Shown here in pieces: positions 16,519 through 23,233 of a stretch of 42,435 nt of DNA. The notes below the pieces were generated by a model. The model saw nothing but the letters and a program-made list of their open reading frames with translations. It did no database searches and was not told the DNA's origin. Location: assembly GCA_004210455.1 (NCBI GenBank), contig SEFA01000055.1:1-42435 (forward strand). The letters are read 5' to 3'. The stretch is from Rubrivivax sp. (GTDB taxonomy: Bacteria > Pseudomonadota > Gammaproteobacteria > Burkholderiales > Burkholderiaceae_C). Numbering within the stretch: the first letter of the stretch is position 1; each line of letters opens with the position of its first letter. Both the position numbers and the translations under genes were made by a program.

Positions 16519-18375
16519 TCAGTGTTCCGTTCCCAGGTAGGCCGCGCGCACCTCGGGGCTGGCCTGCACCTCGGCGGGCGTGCCCTCGATCAGCTTGGTG
16601 CCGAACTCCATCACGACGATGCGGTCCGTCAGGCCCATCACGAAGTCCATGTCATGTTCGACCAGCAGGATGCTCATGCCTTCGGCGCGCAACTGGCGCA
16701 GCACCGCCGCCAGCGCCTGCTTCTCCTTGTGCCGCAGGCCTGCGGCGGGCTCGTCGAGCAGCAGCAGCGATGGGTCGCTGCACAAGGCGCGCGCGATCTC
16801 CATCAGCCGCTGAGGGCCGAGCGCCAGATTGCCGGCGAGTTCATGCAGGTGGTCCTGCATGCCGATGCGGCGCAGTTGCGCCTCGGCTTCGGCGAAGAGG
16901 CGCTTTTCCTCCGCGCGATCGAGCCGCAGCATCGCCCGCGCCGTGCCGCTGTGCGAGCGCAGGTAACCGCCCAGCGCGACGTTCTCCAGCACCGTCATGT
17001 CCGCGATCATCTTCACGTGCTGGAAGGTTCGAGACATGCCGCGACGCGCGATCTGGCGGGCGGGCAGGCCCGTGATGGGCGCGCCGGCGAAGCGCAGTTC
17101 GCCGCTGGTGGCGGTCAGCACGCCCGAGACCAGGTTGAAGGTCGTCGACTTGCCGGCGCCGTTCGGGCCGATCAGGCCCATGATCTCGCCGGCACGCAGC
17201 TCGAAGCTGACGTCGTTCACGGCCACCAGCCCGCCGAACTGCTTGCGCAACTTGTCGACCTTCAGCAGCACCGAGCCGGCCTCCGGCTTCGGCCGCGACT
17301 CGAGCGGAGCCGCGCCTTCCCAATCCCGCTCGCGGGGCCGCGCGGGCCACCAGCGCGACAGCGCCGTCTGCAGCGACGGCCACAGCCCCTTGGGGGCGTA
17401 CTTCAGCATCAGCACGAGCACGACGCCCAGCACGATGATCTCGAAGTTGCCGTTGCTGCCGAGCAGCGCGGGCAGCAGTTCCTTGAGCTGGTCCTCGATG
17501 ATCTTGAACACGCCCGCACCGACGAAGGCGCCCCAGACGCTGGAGACGCCGCCGACGACGGCCATGAACAGGTACTCGATACCCATCCTCAGGCCGAAGG
17601 GACTCGGGTTCACGGTCCGCTGCACGTGCGCGAACAACCAGCCTGAGGTCGACGCCAGCAGCGCCGCGATGAGGAAGATCACCACCTTGTATCGGAAGGT
17701 CGAGACGCCCATGGATTCGGCCATCACCGTCGCGCCGCCGAGCGCGCGGATCGCCCGGCCCGGGCGTGAGTCCAGCAGATTGCGCACGACGATCGCGCCC
17801 AGGACCGCGAGCAGCCAGATCAGGTAATAGATCGCACGGCCGTCGGCGAGGCTGACGCCGAACAGCGTGATCGCCGGCACGCCGAGCAGGCCGTCGTACT
17901 TGCCCAGGGCGTCCATGTTGGCGATGGTGAAGTTCAGGCTCAGCGCCCATGCGATCGTCGCCAACGGGAGGTAGTGCCCCGACATCCGCAGCGTGATCAA
18001 GGCGAGCACCCACGCGATGCCCAGCGTGATCACGAGGCCGGCGGCGAGCCCGATCCAGGGCGACAGCCCGTAGCGCGCACTCAGCAGCGCCGTCGTGTAG
18101 GCGCCGACGCCGACAAAGGCGGCCTGGCCGAACGACGTCAGCCCGCCGACGCCGGTCAACAGGACCAGCCCCAACGCGACGAGCGCGAACATGCCGATGT
18201 AGTTCAGCTGGGTGATCCAGAACTCGGGGACCGGCAGCAGCGGCAGCGCCGCGAGCACGGCCAGCAGCAGCGCCGGCACGATGCGGCGCGTCCACGCGTT
18301 GACGACCGGGGAAGCAGCGTCGGAAGAAGCTGGCGCGGAGACGGCCTTCACGGCGGCGGGTCGATCAGAAGCCAC
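16519..18375 (-). CDS. Branched-chain amino acid ABC transporter permease/ATPase fusion (LivM-LivG)
   Basis: A 618-residue fusion of two usually separate subunits. After a ~30-residue Ala/Ser-rich tail, residues about 33-335 form the LivM-type permease with about nine helices (IGMFALVALGLVLLTGVGGLTSFGQAAFVG, FMAVVGGVSSVWGAFVGAGVF). An ABC ATPase of LivG type follows from about 365 (VDKLRKQFGGLVAVNDVSF, Walker A GPNGAGKST, Walker B LLLLDEPAAGL). The signature segment is degenerate (LALGPQRLMEIARAL), as is common in LivG. The start is GTG, lying one base after the livH stop. Such LivM-LivG fusions occur in Burkholderiales. Confidence 0.93.
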   Translation of the reverse strand: MASDRPAAVKAVSAPASSDAASPVVNAWTRRIVPALLLAVLAALPLLPVPEFWITQLNYIGMFALVALGLVLLTGVGGLTSFGQAAFVGVGAYTTALLSARYGLSPWIGLAAGLVITLGIAWVLALITLRMSGHYLPLATIAWALSLNFTIANMDALGKYDGLLGVPAITLFGVSLADGRAIYYLIWLLAVLGAIVVRNLLDSRPGRAIRALGGATVMAESMGVSTFRYKVVIFLIAALLASTSGWLFAHVQRTVNPSPFGLRMGIEYLFMAVVGGVSSVWGAFVGAGVFKIIEDQLKELLPALLGSNGNFEIIVLGVVLVLMLKYAPKGLWPSLQTALSRWWPARPRERDWEGAAPLESRPKPEAGSVLLKVDKLRKQFGGLVAVNDVSFELRAGEIMGLIGPNGAGKSTTFNLVSGVLTATSGELRFAGAPITGLPARQIARRGMSRTFQHVKMIADMTVLENVALGGYLRSHSGTARAMLRLDRAEEKRLFAEAEAQLRRIGMQDHLHELAGNLALGPQRLMEIARALCSDPSLLLLDEPAAGLRHKEKQALAAVLRQLRAEGMSILLVEHDMDFVMGLTDRIVVMEFGTKLIEGTPAEVQASPEVRAAYLGTEH

Positions 18376-18376
18376 G

Positions 18377-19411
18377 TCAATGCTCCTCGTGGTGCGGGTC
18401 GCGCCAGCTGCGCCACAGCAGCACCGGCAGGATCGAGGTGAAGACGATCACCTCCTTGAACGCGCTGGCCCAGAACGAGCTGAACGATTCGATCAGTCCG
18501 ACCAGCAACGCGCCGAGCGCCGCGCCCGGATAGCTCGACAGCCCCGCGAAGACGGCCGCGACGAAGCCTTTCAAGCCGATGAGGAAGCCGCTGTCGTAGA
18601 AGATCGTCGTCGTGGGGCTGATCAGGATGCCCGACAACGCGCCGATGAAGGCCGCGAGCGTGAACGACAACCGTCCCGCGGAGGCGCTGGAGATGCCCAT
18701 CAGTCGCGCGCCGAGGCGGTTCACCGCGGTCGCCCGCAGCGCCTTGCCGTGGAGGCTCCTCTCGAAGAACAGCCACAACGCGATGATCAGCGCGGCCGAA
18801 GCCAGCACGATGATCAGCGTCTGGCCCGAGAACATCAGCGGTCCCGCCGAGTAGCTCGCCTCCCAGAAGCTCGGATTGCGCGAGCCCTCGGCGCCGAAGA
18901 ACACCAGACCCAGACCGGTCAACGCGAAGTGCACGCCGACCGAGACGATCAGCAACACCAGCACCGACGCATCCGCCAGCGATTGGTAGGCCAGCCGGTA
19001 GAGCAGTCCGCCCATCGGCGTCACGACCGCCAGCGTCAACAACGCCTGCGCCACCAGTGGCAGCTTCATCGGAGCCAGCCACAGCGCGCAGAGCCCGATG
19101 GCAACACCGGGCAAGGCTCTCAACGCGATGGCGATCCATTCCGCCGCGATCCGACCCGCGCGCGCGGCCGCGATCAGATCCAGCACCGCGGCCAGCAAGG
19201 CCATGGCGATCAGGAAGTGAATCGTCATCGGCGTATGGCCGAGTTGAAGGCCCGCCAGGGTCAGCGCGCCGAATGCGACGAACTCCCCCTGAGGGATGAA
19301 GATCACCCGCGTGACCGCAAAGACCAGGACCAGGGCCAGCGCCAGCAGCGCGTAGATCGCGCCGTTGGTCACCCCGTCCAGCACCAGGATGCTTGCAATC
19401 GCCCCGTCCAC
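18377..19411 (-). CDS. livH: Branched-chain amino acid ABC transporter permease LivH
   Basis: A 344-residue permease with eight to nine helices; LivH family features are the opening DGVTNGAIYALLALALVLVFAVTRVIFIPQGEF and the C-terminal GLKGFVAAVFAGLSSYPGAALGALLVGLIESF. The GTG start is chosen because AGGAG lies five bases upstream and the family begins at this point; the open frame extends 37 codons upstream as Arg-rich sequence without homology. It is the first gene of livH-livMG-livF. A binding-protein gene (livJ/livK), usually nearby, is not in the window, so the complete system must draw on one encoded elsewhere. Confidence 0.93.
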   Translation of the reverse strand: MDGAIASILVLDGVTNGAIYALLALALVLVFAVTRVIFIPQGEFVAFGALTLAGLQLGHTPMTIHFLIAMALLAAVLDLIAAARAGRIAAEWIAIALRALPGVAIGLCALWLAPMKLPLVAQALLTLAVVTPMGGLLYRLAYQSLADASVLVLLIVSVGVHFALTGLGLVFFGAEGSRNPSFWEASYSAGPLMFSGQTLIIVLASAALIIALWLFFERSLHGKALRATAVNRLGARLMGISSASAGRLSFTLAAFIGALSGILISPTTTIFYDSGFLIGLKGFVAAVFAGLSSYPGAALGALLVGLIESFSSFWASAFKEVIVFTSILPVLLWRSWRDPHHEEH

Positions 19412-19605
19412 TTTGTCTCCTGTCGTGGTGCCAGGCAAAGGCCGTTGACCGCGCGTCGCCGATGCATGCCAGCGCCGTCGCGACCGCTCCGAAGGCCGTC
19501 GCCCGGGGGTTGGTCCGTCCATGGGACGTGTGGCGACCGACTCTAGCGGGAAGCCTTCAGCCGTCCGTCAGTGGATGCCGCATTGACATTTCTCAAGAGA
19601 TTAAT

Positions 19606-19617
19606 CCGACCGGTCGG
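19606..19617. promoter_or_regulatory. Palindrome upstream of livH
   Basis: CCGACCGGTCGG is a perfect 12-bp palindrome, 195 bp upstream of the livH GTG and 47 bp beyond the stop of the GAF gene. Short GC-rich palindromes of this form resemble TetR-family operators. No regulator gene for it is in the window; the assignment is inference. Confidence 0.3.
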
Positions 19618-19634
19618 TCGAAGTTGGGCGGCGA

Positions 19635-19659
19635 GGGGGCGCGCGTGAGAGGCGCCCCC
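19635..19659 (-). terminator. Hairpin after the GAF gene
   Basis: GGGGGCGC (19635-19642) pairs with GCGCCCCC (19652-19659) over a nine-base loop, five bases beyond the GAF stop codon. The stem is strong but no U tract follows, so termination efficiency is uncertain. Confidence 0.45.
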
Positions 19660-19663
19660 GGAG

Positions 19664-20242
19664 TCAGACCGTCTCGAGTTCGTGCCGGAGCGCGTGCAGG
19701 TGGAGGCAGGCCTTCGCCGTGGCACGGCGCAGGTCGAGCTCCTCGCGCTTCGTCCAGACACGGGCGGTGCGCTGCCCGAGCGCGATCACGCCAAAGGTCT
19801 TGCCGTTGATCTGGCCCGACACGTCCAGCATCGCGCGCCAGGTCGGCGGCGGCTCCAGCCCGTTCAGTTGCGGGTCGGCCTGGGCATCGGCGCAACTGAA
19901 GACTCCGCCCGACAGCAGAGCGCTGAAGTAGCCCGGATAAGCGCGCTGTTCACAGACGGGGCGCTGAGCGCTCGCGCCGTCGACCGCATGCGCTCCCAGG
20001 CAGCGAAGACGATATTCGCCGGGCTCGCCGTCCAGCAGCCAGAGGCTGGCGTGCGAACTCCGAAAGTATCCGCACAAGGCCTCGCTGACCGCCTGTGCAT
20101 AACGCTCGGCGAGTTCGCCGACGCTTTCCGTCGCATGCTCGGGGCCGCTTTCCAGGCCGCTCTCGCGGGCCTCGCTGGCCGGCCATTCCATGTCCTGACT
20201 GGCCGCCCGCATGGCGGCAAACAGCCCTTCGATCCTTTCCAT
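19664..20242 (-). CDS. GAF domain-containing protein
   Basis: A 192-residue protein whose central part (about 45-190) resembles a GAF sensory domain: ASLWLLDGEPGEYRLRCLGAHAVDG, the alpha/beta turn before YPGYFSALLSGGVFSCADAQADP, and MLDVSGQINGKTFGVIALGQR. No output domain (kinase, GGDEF, HTH) is attached, so it may be a stand-alone ligand sensor. The ligand is unknown; two or three Cys (LCGY, LRCLG, FSCAD, VCEQ) are present. The ATG has GGGAG eleven bases upstream, rather far. A promoter with an overlapping inverted repeat precedes it. It reads toward livH with about 250 bp between, so it may be a separate unit. Confidence 0.75.
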   Translation of the reverse strand: MERIEGLFAAMRAASQDMEWPASEARESGLESGPEHATESVGELAERYAQAVSEALCGYFRSSHASLWLLDGEPGEYRLRCLGAHAVDGASAQRPVCEQRAYPGYFSALLSGGVFSCADAQADPQLNGLEPPPTWRAMLDVSGQINGKTFGVIALGQRTARVWTKREELDLRRATAKACLHLHALRHELETV

Positions 20243-20556
20243 CGCCGTGCTCGCTCCCTGTGTGTCCTTGTCGTTGACGCCACGGTGAAACGGCGCGGCG
20301 GCATTCTAGGTGTTTTCCCTAGAATTCGCCAACCACCCCGGACGGAGGTTCGCCGCCAGGGCGAACGGATCGGCCGCCCGCTGCGACGAATGTCTCTTGG
20401 AACCGATTCGGGCGACCTTCGCGCGAGGTCATTAGCGATGCCCCGGTACGGGGATGCTCCGGCTTATAGGAAAATACGGGTTTCGCCGTTTGCCCCTGGG
20501 GGGAACTTGGGACGGACGGCGCGGCATTTCAAACTCTTATCAGGATCAGGAACAGC
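20243..20556. other. Divergent intergenic region with several hairpins
   Basis: No gene seen. Beside the GAF promoter at 20303-20332 it holds two dyads: GTTCGCC (20348-20354) with GGCGAAC (20360-20366), and CCCCG (20441-20445) with CGGGG (20449-20453), whose arms extend outward with bulges. These could lie in a leader of the small Cys-rich gene at 20557. I found no convincing + strand promoter. Confidence 0.45.
20303..20332 (-). promoter_or_regulatory. Promoter and overlapping inverted repeat for the GAF gene
   Basis: On the - strand TTGGCG (20327-20332), an 18-base spacer and TAGAAT (20303-20308) form a plausible sigma-70 promoter 60 bp before the GAF ATG. The inverted repeat ATTCTAGG-N7-CCTAGAAT (20303-20325) overlaps its -10 and spacer, where a repressor dimer would block transcription. 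No protein partner is known. Confidence 0.5.
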
Positions 20557-20793
20557 GTGGCCAAGGATACGACCAAGACGACCATCGAAGCCGATGGTCT
20601 GCGCTATCGCTCTAAAGCTCCAGGTTCGCCGTTCGCGGCGACCTCCTCGTTTGGCGCGGCAACCATGTCGTGCTTCCTCTGCGGCAAGCATCGCCCCCGG
20701 GCGCTGCTGAAGTCCCGCAAGCTGCTGGGCAAGTCGCAGCCAGTCTGCGCTCCTTCCTGCAAGGAACTGGAAGAGCAGCTGACGAAGAAGTAA
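20557..20793 (+). CDS. Small Cys-rich protein A (zinc-finger-like, paralog of the gene at 21594)
   Basis: A 78-residue basic protein starting at GTG, with AGGA five bases upstream. Cys39, Cys42, His45, Cys64 and Cys68 are arranged as CxxCGxHRP-x15-VCxPxC, a likely zinc-binding site. An N-terminal DGLRYxSKxxGSPF motif and the LxSRKLLGKS segment are shared with the gene at 21594, showing common descent. I do not recognise a named family; the function is unknown. The two copies flank tdk, which is on the opposite strand. Zinc fingers this small often bind nucleic acid or a protein partner, but that is only a possibility here. Confidence 0.8.
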   Translation: MAKDTTKTTIEADGLRYRSKAPGSPFAATSSFGAATMSCFLCGKHRPRALLKSRKLLGKSQPVCAPSCKELEEQLTKK

Positions 20794-20829
20794 GCCCCGG
20801 TTGCCGGGCGCCCTCAGGACGCCATGTCC

Positions 20830-21390
20830 TCAGGAGGCCCGGAAACAGCGTCCACAGACCGCGCGGTAACGGGAGTTGCCGCCGATCTCGACCTGCGCGC
20901 CTTCGGTCTGCTTCCGGCCGGTGGCGTCGACACGCATGTTCATCGTGGCCTTGCGGCCGCAATCGCAGATGGTCTTCATCTCGTCCATCTCGTCGGCGAG
21001 CGCGAGCAGGGCCGCCGAGCCGGTGAACAGCTCGCCGCGGAAATCCGTCCGCAGACCATAGCAGATGACCGGCACGTGGCGCATGTGCGCGATCTCGTGC
21101 AGCGACCAGACCTGGTCCTTCGTCAGGAACTGCGCTTCGTCCACAAGGATGCAGGCGATCCCCGGCGACTGGGTGATCAGGGCGCGGAAGTCCGTCTCGC
21201 CGTTGAACACCTCCGCCACCCGCTGCGGCCCCAGCCGCGACGTGACCATCCCCTTGCCGTAACGATCGTCGACGCCCGCAGTGAAGAGGCGCACCGCGTG
21301 GCCGCGCTCCTCGTAGTTGTGAGCCACCTGCAACAGGGCGGTGGATTTGCCGGCATTCATCGCCGCGTAGCGGAAAAACAGTTTGGCCAT
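20830..21390 (-). CDS. tdk: Thymidine kinase
   Basis: A 186-residue type II thymidine kinase that phosphorylates thymidine to dTMP with ATP in the pyrimidine salvage pathway. Visible: P-loop AAMNAGKSTALLQ at about 9-21, Walker B with the catalytic glutamate ILVDEAQFL near 82-90, and the four structural zinc Cys (ICDCGRKA and VCGRCF). The lasso-loop YRAVCGRCF at the C-terminus is normal. Length is typical for proteobacteria. It converges with small protein A (36 bp between stops), and its 5' end faces small protein B. Both neighbours are on the + strand, so tdk is transcribed alone. Confidence 0.96.
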   Translation of the reverse strand: MAKLFFRYAAMNAGKSTALLQVAHNYEERGHAVRLFTAGVDDRYGKGMVTSRLGPQRVAEVFNGETDFRALITQSPGIACILVDEAQFLTKDQVWSLHEIAHMRHVPVICYGLRTDFRGELFTGSAALLALADEMDEMKTICDCGRKATMNMRVDATGRKQTEGAQVEIGGNSRYRAVCGRCFRAS

Positions 21391-21484
21391 GGTTCTCGAA
21401 CGCCCGGGTTGCCGGGCACGCGGGCGATTGTCGGCGTAAAAGCCGCCGTTCGTCGGGCGGTGCGCTCACCCCCGGGCAAGCGAT

Positions 21485-21512
21485 GTAGCGGGGCGTCACA
21501 CGCCCCACCTAC
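21485..21512. repeat. Hairpin between tdk and small protein B
   Basis: GGGGCGT (21490-21496) pairs with ACGCCCC (21500-21506) over a three-base loop, and GTAG (21485-21488) pairs with CTAC (21509-21512) outside it. This compact imperfect palindrome resembles an intergenic REP-type element. No second copy was noticed in this window, so it may be unique. Confidence 0.45.
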
Positions 21513-21593
21513 TATTTTGACCACGAGGGAATCGGTGCGCCGACGGGACACAAGCCCGCCGGTGCGAACAAGAGCGCCAAGCGAAGCGAGACC

Positions 21594-21797
21594 ATGAGCA
21601 AAGACACCTGCACCGCCGTTCGGGATGACGGCCTGCGCTATGCCTCCAAGTTGGGGGGGTCGCCGTTCCAGGGTAGCGGCCAGACGCGGTCCTGCTTCAA
21701 GTGCGGCCGACACCGGCCGCCAAGCAGCCTCCAGTCGAAGCGGATCCTGGGTCGGACCGAACTCGTCTGCAAGCCCGCCTGCGAACCGAAGACCTGA
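21594..21797 (+). CDS. Small Cys-rich protein B (zinc-finger-like, paralog of the gene at 20557)
   Basis: A 67-residue protein with the same CxxCGxHRP-x15-VCxPxC core as small protein A: Cys34, Cys37, His40, Cys59, Cys63, with identical spacing (21 residues between the two Cys pairs). The N-terminal DDGLRYASKLGGSPF also matches. It is shorter by a gap of about three residues before the first Cys and by a lost Lys/Glu-rich tail. It has an additional Cys6. Its promoter is not evident. Function unknown; a duplicated small zinc-binding protein is the conservative description. Confidence 0.8.
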   Translation: MSKDTCTAVRDDGLRYASKLGGSPFQGSGQTRSCFKCGRHRPPSSLQSKRILGRTELVCKPACEPKT

Positions 21798-21855
21798 TTC
21801 CCCCTCCGGAAGACGTCCTCAGGCAGGACGGGCGACTTCCGTCGATAGTCGCGAA

Positions 21856-21885
21856 TTGCCACGCCCGCGCGGCTATGGGCACAAT
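21856..21885 (+). promoter_or_regulatory. Putative proQ promoter
   Basis: TTGCCA (21856-21861), an 18-base spacer and CACAAT (21880-21885) lie 41 bp before the proQ ATG. The hexamers are moderate matches to sigma-70 consensus. Confidence 0.45.
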
Positions 21886-21926
21886 CCCCCCTTTTCCCCG
21901 AAGGCCGGCCCCGCGCCGCTTGATGC

Positions 21927-22808
21927 ATGTCCTCCAGCACCCCGCCGCAAGGCGAAGTGACCTCTCCCGAGTTCCCCGATCAGAAGGTCCCCGCCACCGA
22001 GACGACTGAAGCGGCCATGACGGCACCAGCGTCGGAAGCGACGTCGCCCGCCACCGTAGCGGTCGAGACCTCCGACGAGGCCGGCGTGAGCGCCGACGCC
22101 GGCGATGCCGCTCCCAGCGAAGCCGTCCCCGGCCAAGCCAAGGCGGCCGACGGCGGCCGCGTCGACGTCCAGGCGGTTGCCGCCAAGCTGAAGGCGCTGT
22201 TCCCGGCGCTGTTCTCTGGCGGCGCAAAGCCGCTCAAACTGCGCGTGCAGTCCGACATCCAGCAACGCGCACCAGGTCAGTTCACCAAGGCCCAGTTGTC
22301 GGCATTCCTGCGCCGCTACACAGGAGGCACCGGCTACCTGATCGCGCTCACCCGCGCAAAGACGCGCTTCGATCTCGACGGTCAGCCGGCCGGCGACCTC
22401 AGCGACGAACACAGAGTCGCCGCACAGGAAGAACTCACTCGTCGCCGTGGCATTTCCGACGCGCGCCGCGCCGAGGAAGATCGCGGCCGACAGGAGCGTG
22501 CGCAGCTGCTCCGCGATTTCTCCCGCACGACATTGACGCCTGCGAACTTCTGCGCGTTGAAGGGCCTGACGCAGGAGCAACTCGACGCGCAGTTGAAGCT
22601 GGCGCGCGAGGAGGAATCACAGCAGCCTCCGCATCAGGAACGTAACGACCGCCCGCCTCGCGGTGAGCATCGTCGAGGCGGCCCACGAGGTGAAGGCCAT
22701 CCCGGCGGTCCGGGGCAAGGCCCGCGCGGAGATCGCGGCAACGGCCCCCGACGTGACGGCGCAGGCCGCGCGAACGACGGGCGCAAACCGCCGCGCCAAC
22801 CGCGCTGA
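21927..22808 (+). CDS. ProQ/FinO family RNA-binding protein
   Basis: A 293-residue protein. Residues 1-75 are an acidic, Ala/Glu/Thr-rich disordered arm. A ProQ/FinO domain at about 78-190 shows AAKLKALFPALFSGGAKPLKLRVQSDIQ, FTKAQLSAFLRRYTGGTGYL and FDLDGQPAGDLSDEHRVAAQEEL. The C-terminal ~60 residues (from about 230) are an Arg/Gly/Pro-rich tail that should add non-specific RNA binding. ProQ-type proteins bind structured mRNA ends and small RNAs, acting as chaperones in post-transcriptional control. The tail and the acidic arm are longer than in many ProQ proteins. The frame continues directly after the stop into the remnant of a DTW-domain gene. Confidence 0.9.
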   Translation: MSSSTPPQGEVTSPEFPDQKVPATETTEAAMTAPASEATSPATVAVETSDEAGVSADAGDAAPSEAVPGQAKAADGGRVDVQAVAAKLKALFPALFSGGAKPLKLRVQSDIQQRAPGQFTKAQLSAFLRRYTGGTGYLIALTRAKTRFDLDGQPAGDLSDEHRVAAQEELTRRRGISDARRAEEDRGRQERAQLLRDFSRTTLTPANFCALKGLTQEQLDAQLKLAREEESQQPPHQERNDRPPRGEHRRGGPRGEGHPGGPGQGPRGDRGNGPRRDGAGRANDGRKPPRQPR

Positions 22809-22811
22809 TCC

Positions 22812-23200
22812 TCTGATGCCCGCCACCGACGGTGGCCGCAGGGCCCACGCCCCCTCTGCGAGGGATGCGCGCGGCCACTCATGGCTTGCTGGTGCGGCTG
22901 CGTACGTCCTGTCGACAATCGCACCGCACTGCTCATCCTGCAGACCCCTGACGAGGGCGGGCACGCGAAAGGCACCGCCGCGGTGCTGGCGAGATGCTGT
23001 CGCACGTCGAGTTGCGGATCGGTCACCGCTTCGATCCGCCACCCTCCCTCGACGGGCTCATCCTGCTCTATCGGCGGACATGTCCGGGAGCGCCGACCAG
23101 TTCGTCGGCTCAGGAAGCCCGCCATCTGCCGTCGTGGCACGCCATGGAGGCCCTTGTCGCCTTCAACGGCATCTTCTGGCTGACCACCCCACACGCTCGA
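22812..23200 (+). pseudogene. Decayed DTW-domain protein gene (tRNA uridine aminocarboxypropyltransferase family)
   Basis: Between proQ and selD the three + frames contain pieces of one DTW-domain protein (TapT-like; the family adds a 3-amino-3-carboxypropyl group to uridine in tRNA). Frame 1, about 22848-22985, reads LCEGCARPLMACWCG, PVDNRTALLILQTPDE and HAKGTAAVLARC, matching the N-terminal CxxCxRP...CxC, the NRTxxLILQxPxE segment and the following GTA motif. The match then shifts frame near 22990 (LSHVELRIGHRFDPPPSL, LDGLILLY). Beyond 23075 the reading frame is lost again, and the DTW catalytic region and C-terminus are missing before selD begins at 23234. No start codon fits frame 1. Identification is from memory of the family motifs and has not been searched. 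Confidence 0.7.
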
Positions 23201-23233
23201 TGGTCTGAAGCACCAGAGGTAAGCTGCGACGCC

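Noticed and set aside
22881-23183. 100-codon ORF upstream of selD as an independent gene
   Set aside because: Its N-terminal half carries DTW-family motifs but the match changes frame midway, so it is a fragment of a decayed gene.
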